From positions 1-33,386 of the forward strand of contig NZ_LDTE01000110.1 of NCBI RefSeq assembly GCF_001476905.1: a stretch of DNA of 33,386 nucleotides, written 5' to 3'. This DNA is from Sphingomonas sanguinis. GTDB lineage: Bacteria; Pseudomonadota; Alphaproteobacteria; Sphingomonadales; Sphingomonadaceae. Below, piece by piece: positions 32,829 through 33,386 of this stretch (position 1 is the stretch's first letter; each line of letters opens with the position of its first letter). The translations under genes and the position numbers were made by a program. The notes below the pieces were generated by a model, which ran no database searches, was not told the DNA's origin, and saw nothing but the letters and a program-made list of their open reading frames with translations.

Positions 32829-33119
32829 TCACGCTTGCCAGACGGGGGCGGACCATACATTTTTTGACAGAACGTCCTGCAGGATGTGCTTGTTCAGGCT
32901 CAGGTCCGCGACCAGCTGCTTGAGCTTGCGGTTCTCCTCCTCGAGCAGCTTCAACCGCCGCAGCTCGCCCACCCCCAACCCGCCGTACACCTTCTTCCAG
33001 CGGTAGAACGTCTGCTCCGAAATCCCCATCCGGCGGATCACCTCCGCCACCGACGTACCCGTCTCCGCCTGCTTCAGCGCAAACGCAATCTGCTCCTCGG
33101 TGTGCCTCGTCTTCTTCAT
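32829..33119 (-). CDS. IS3-family OrfA (fused to IS1111 sequence at its end)
   Basis: OrfA of the split IS3 element, ATG at 33119. It has the HTH_Tnp_1 start MKKTRHTEEQIAFALKQAE, the HTH SVAEVIRRMGISEQTFYRWKK, and the coiled-coil LLEEENRKLKQLVADLSL. Native sequence runs to LQDVLSKN at the A-run (about 32862); the last ~10 codons (WSAPVWQA) come from the end of the inserted element. The frame upstream of 33119 is open but belongs to flanking DNA. Confidence 0.85.
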   Translation of the reverse strand: MKKTRHTEEQIAFALKQAETGTSVAEVIRRMGISEQTFYRWKKVYGGLGVGELRRLKLLEEENRKLKQLVADLSLNKHILQDVLSKNVWSAPVWQA

Positions 33120-33197
33120 GTCCCAGCTCCTCGCCCGCAGGCTCAAAAAGGCCGGAAAACTCTCACTCAGCATGGATGAAAAAACAGGGAGGACGTC

Positions 33198-33374
33198 ATG
33201 GCGATCGGCCGCTCGCGCGGTGGTCGGACCTGCAAGATCCACTGCTTGGCCGATGATTGCGGCCGACCGGTCGGCTTTGCCCTGACGCCCGGCAACGTTG
33301 CCGATATCAACATGGCCATTCCACTGATGAGCGTCGCCACGCCGGCTCGCCACCTCATCGCCGACAAAGCCTAG
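33198..33374 (+). pseudogene. IS5-family transposase fragment
   Basis: A 58-residue piece from the middle of an IS5 (IS427-like) transposase: GRSRGGRTCKIH, then GRPVGFALTPGNVADIN, and LIADKA just before a stop where intact proteins continue with a Tyr-Asp. Both the N- and C-terminal parts are absent. It is different from the intact IS5 copy at 14.2 kb. Confidence 0.75.
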
Positions 33375-33386
33375 GGTCCAAACCCA

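Larger units (their letters stand above)
31516..32860. mobile_element. IS110-family element, IS1111 group
   Basis: An element of about 1.35 kb inserted in the orfA/orfB junction of an IS3 element. It has a perfect 13-bp subterminal inverted repeat, ATGGTCCGCCCCC at 31521-31533 and its complement at 32844-32856, a feature of the IS1111 group (other IS110 elements lack it). Exact outer borders are estimated to a few bases from the interrupted T-run. Confidence 0.82.
30638..33186. mobile_element. IS3-family element split by an IS1111-type insertion
   Basis: The two halves of an IS3-family element lie outside the IS110-family gene. Its ends are imperfect inverted repeats: TTTCTCATCCAAGTTCAGGG at 30640 matches the complement of the right end near 33150-33186 (TTTTTTCATCCATGCTGAG). 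Without the inserted element the length is about 1.2 kb, normal for the family. No target duplication is visible; the left flank is a different IS3 remnant and the right flank an IS5 remnant, so the borders have been rearranged. Confidence 0.75.

Noticed and set aside
14222..33186. Composite transposon carrying the island
   Set aside because: The intact elements on the two sides belong to different families (IS5 and IS2-like at left; IS3 and IS1111 types at right), so they cannot mobilise the segment together.

Overview
The window looks like part of a plasmid from an alphaproteobacterium, most likely a sphingomonad. This is an inference from the RepA-type initiator with palindromic iterons, the ParA plus ribbon-helix-helix partition pair, the IS families and the high-GC backbone. 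No rRNA, tRNA or core chromosomal gene was seen.

Layout. (1) 1-8416 is a defence-like accessory block. It holds an unknown membrane protein and a tight four-gene minus-strand module (STAS-like protein, small protein, Cys-rich DUF4417-like protein, GHKL ATPase). It also holds a serine recombinase translationally coupled to a type II restriction-modification pair (Eco57I-like N6-adenine methylase and a BsuBI/PstI-family endonuclease), and an Abi/HEPN-like gene. (2) 8880-14073 is the plasmid backbone: small plasmid genes, large arrays of strictly 8-bp-phased repeats around parA and an RHH partner (the presumed centromere), an iteron origin flanking repA, and an HTH protein. (3) 14222-17820 is an insertion zone: a clean IS5-family copy with a TTA duplication, an IS2-like IS3-family copy without a target duplication, and a decayed Fic gene. 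(4) 17875-30282 is a compositionally different island, AT-rich at its left side. (5) 30479-33374 is a pile of transposase remnants with an IS1111-type element nested inside an IS3-family element.

The most interesting part is the island. An 11-gene, mostly overlapping minus-strand operon (30282 to 20995) encodes, in order: a purine nucleoside/MTA phosphorylase homologue, a HAD phosphatase, a Gfo/Idh/MocA dehydrogenase, a myo-inositol-1-phosphate synthase (MIPS) homologue, a DJ-1/PfpI protein, an SDR, a RidA protein, a PfkB sugar kinase, a phosphohexomutase, a histidine phosphatase and a CCA-enzyme-like nucleotidyltransferase. A plus-strand pair (MFS exporter and small nucleotidyltransferase) converges on it. 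A cyclitol-forming synthase together with two oxidoreductases, a kinase, a mutase and a nucleoside phosphorylase is what one would expect for a pathway that builds a carbocyclic sugar and joins it to a purine. The known parallel is aristeromycin, whose ring is made by a MIPS orthologue. I propose the island makes and exports a carbocyclic nucleoside or a related cyclitol-nucleoside. This is inference from gene content; no product can be read from sequence alone.
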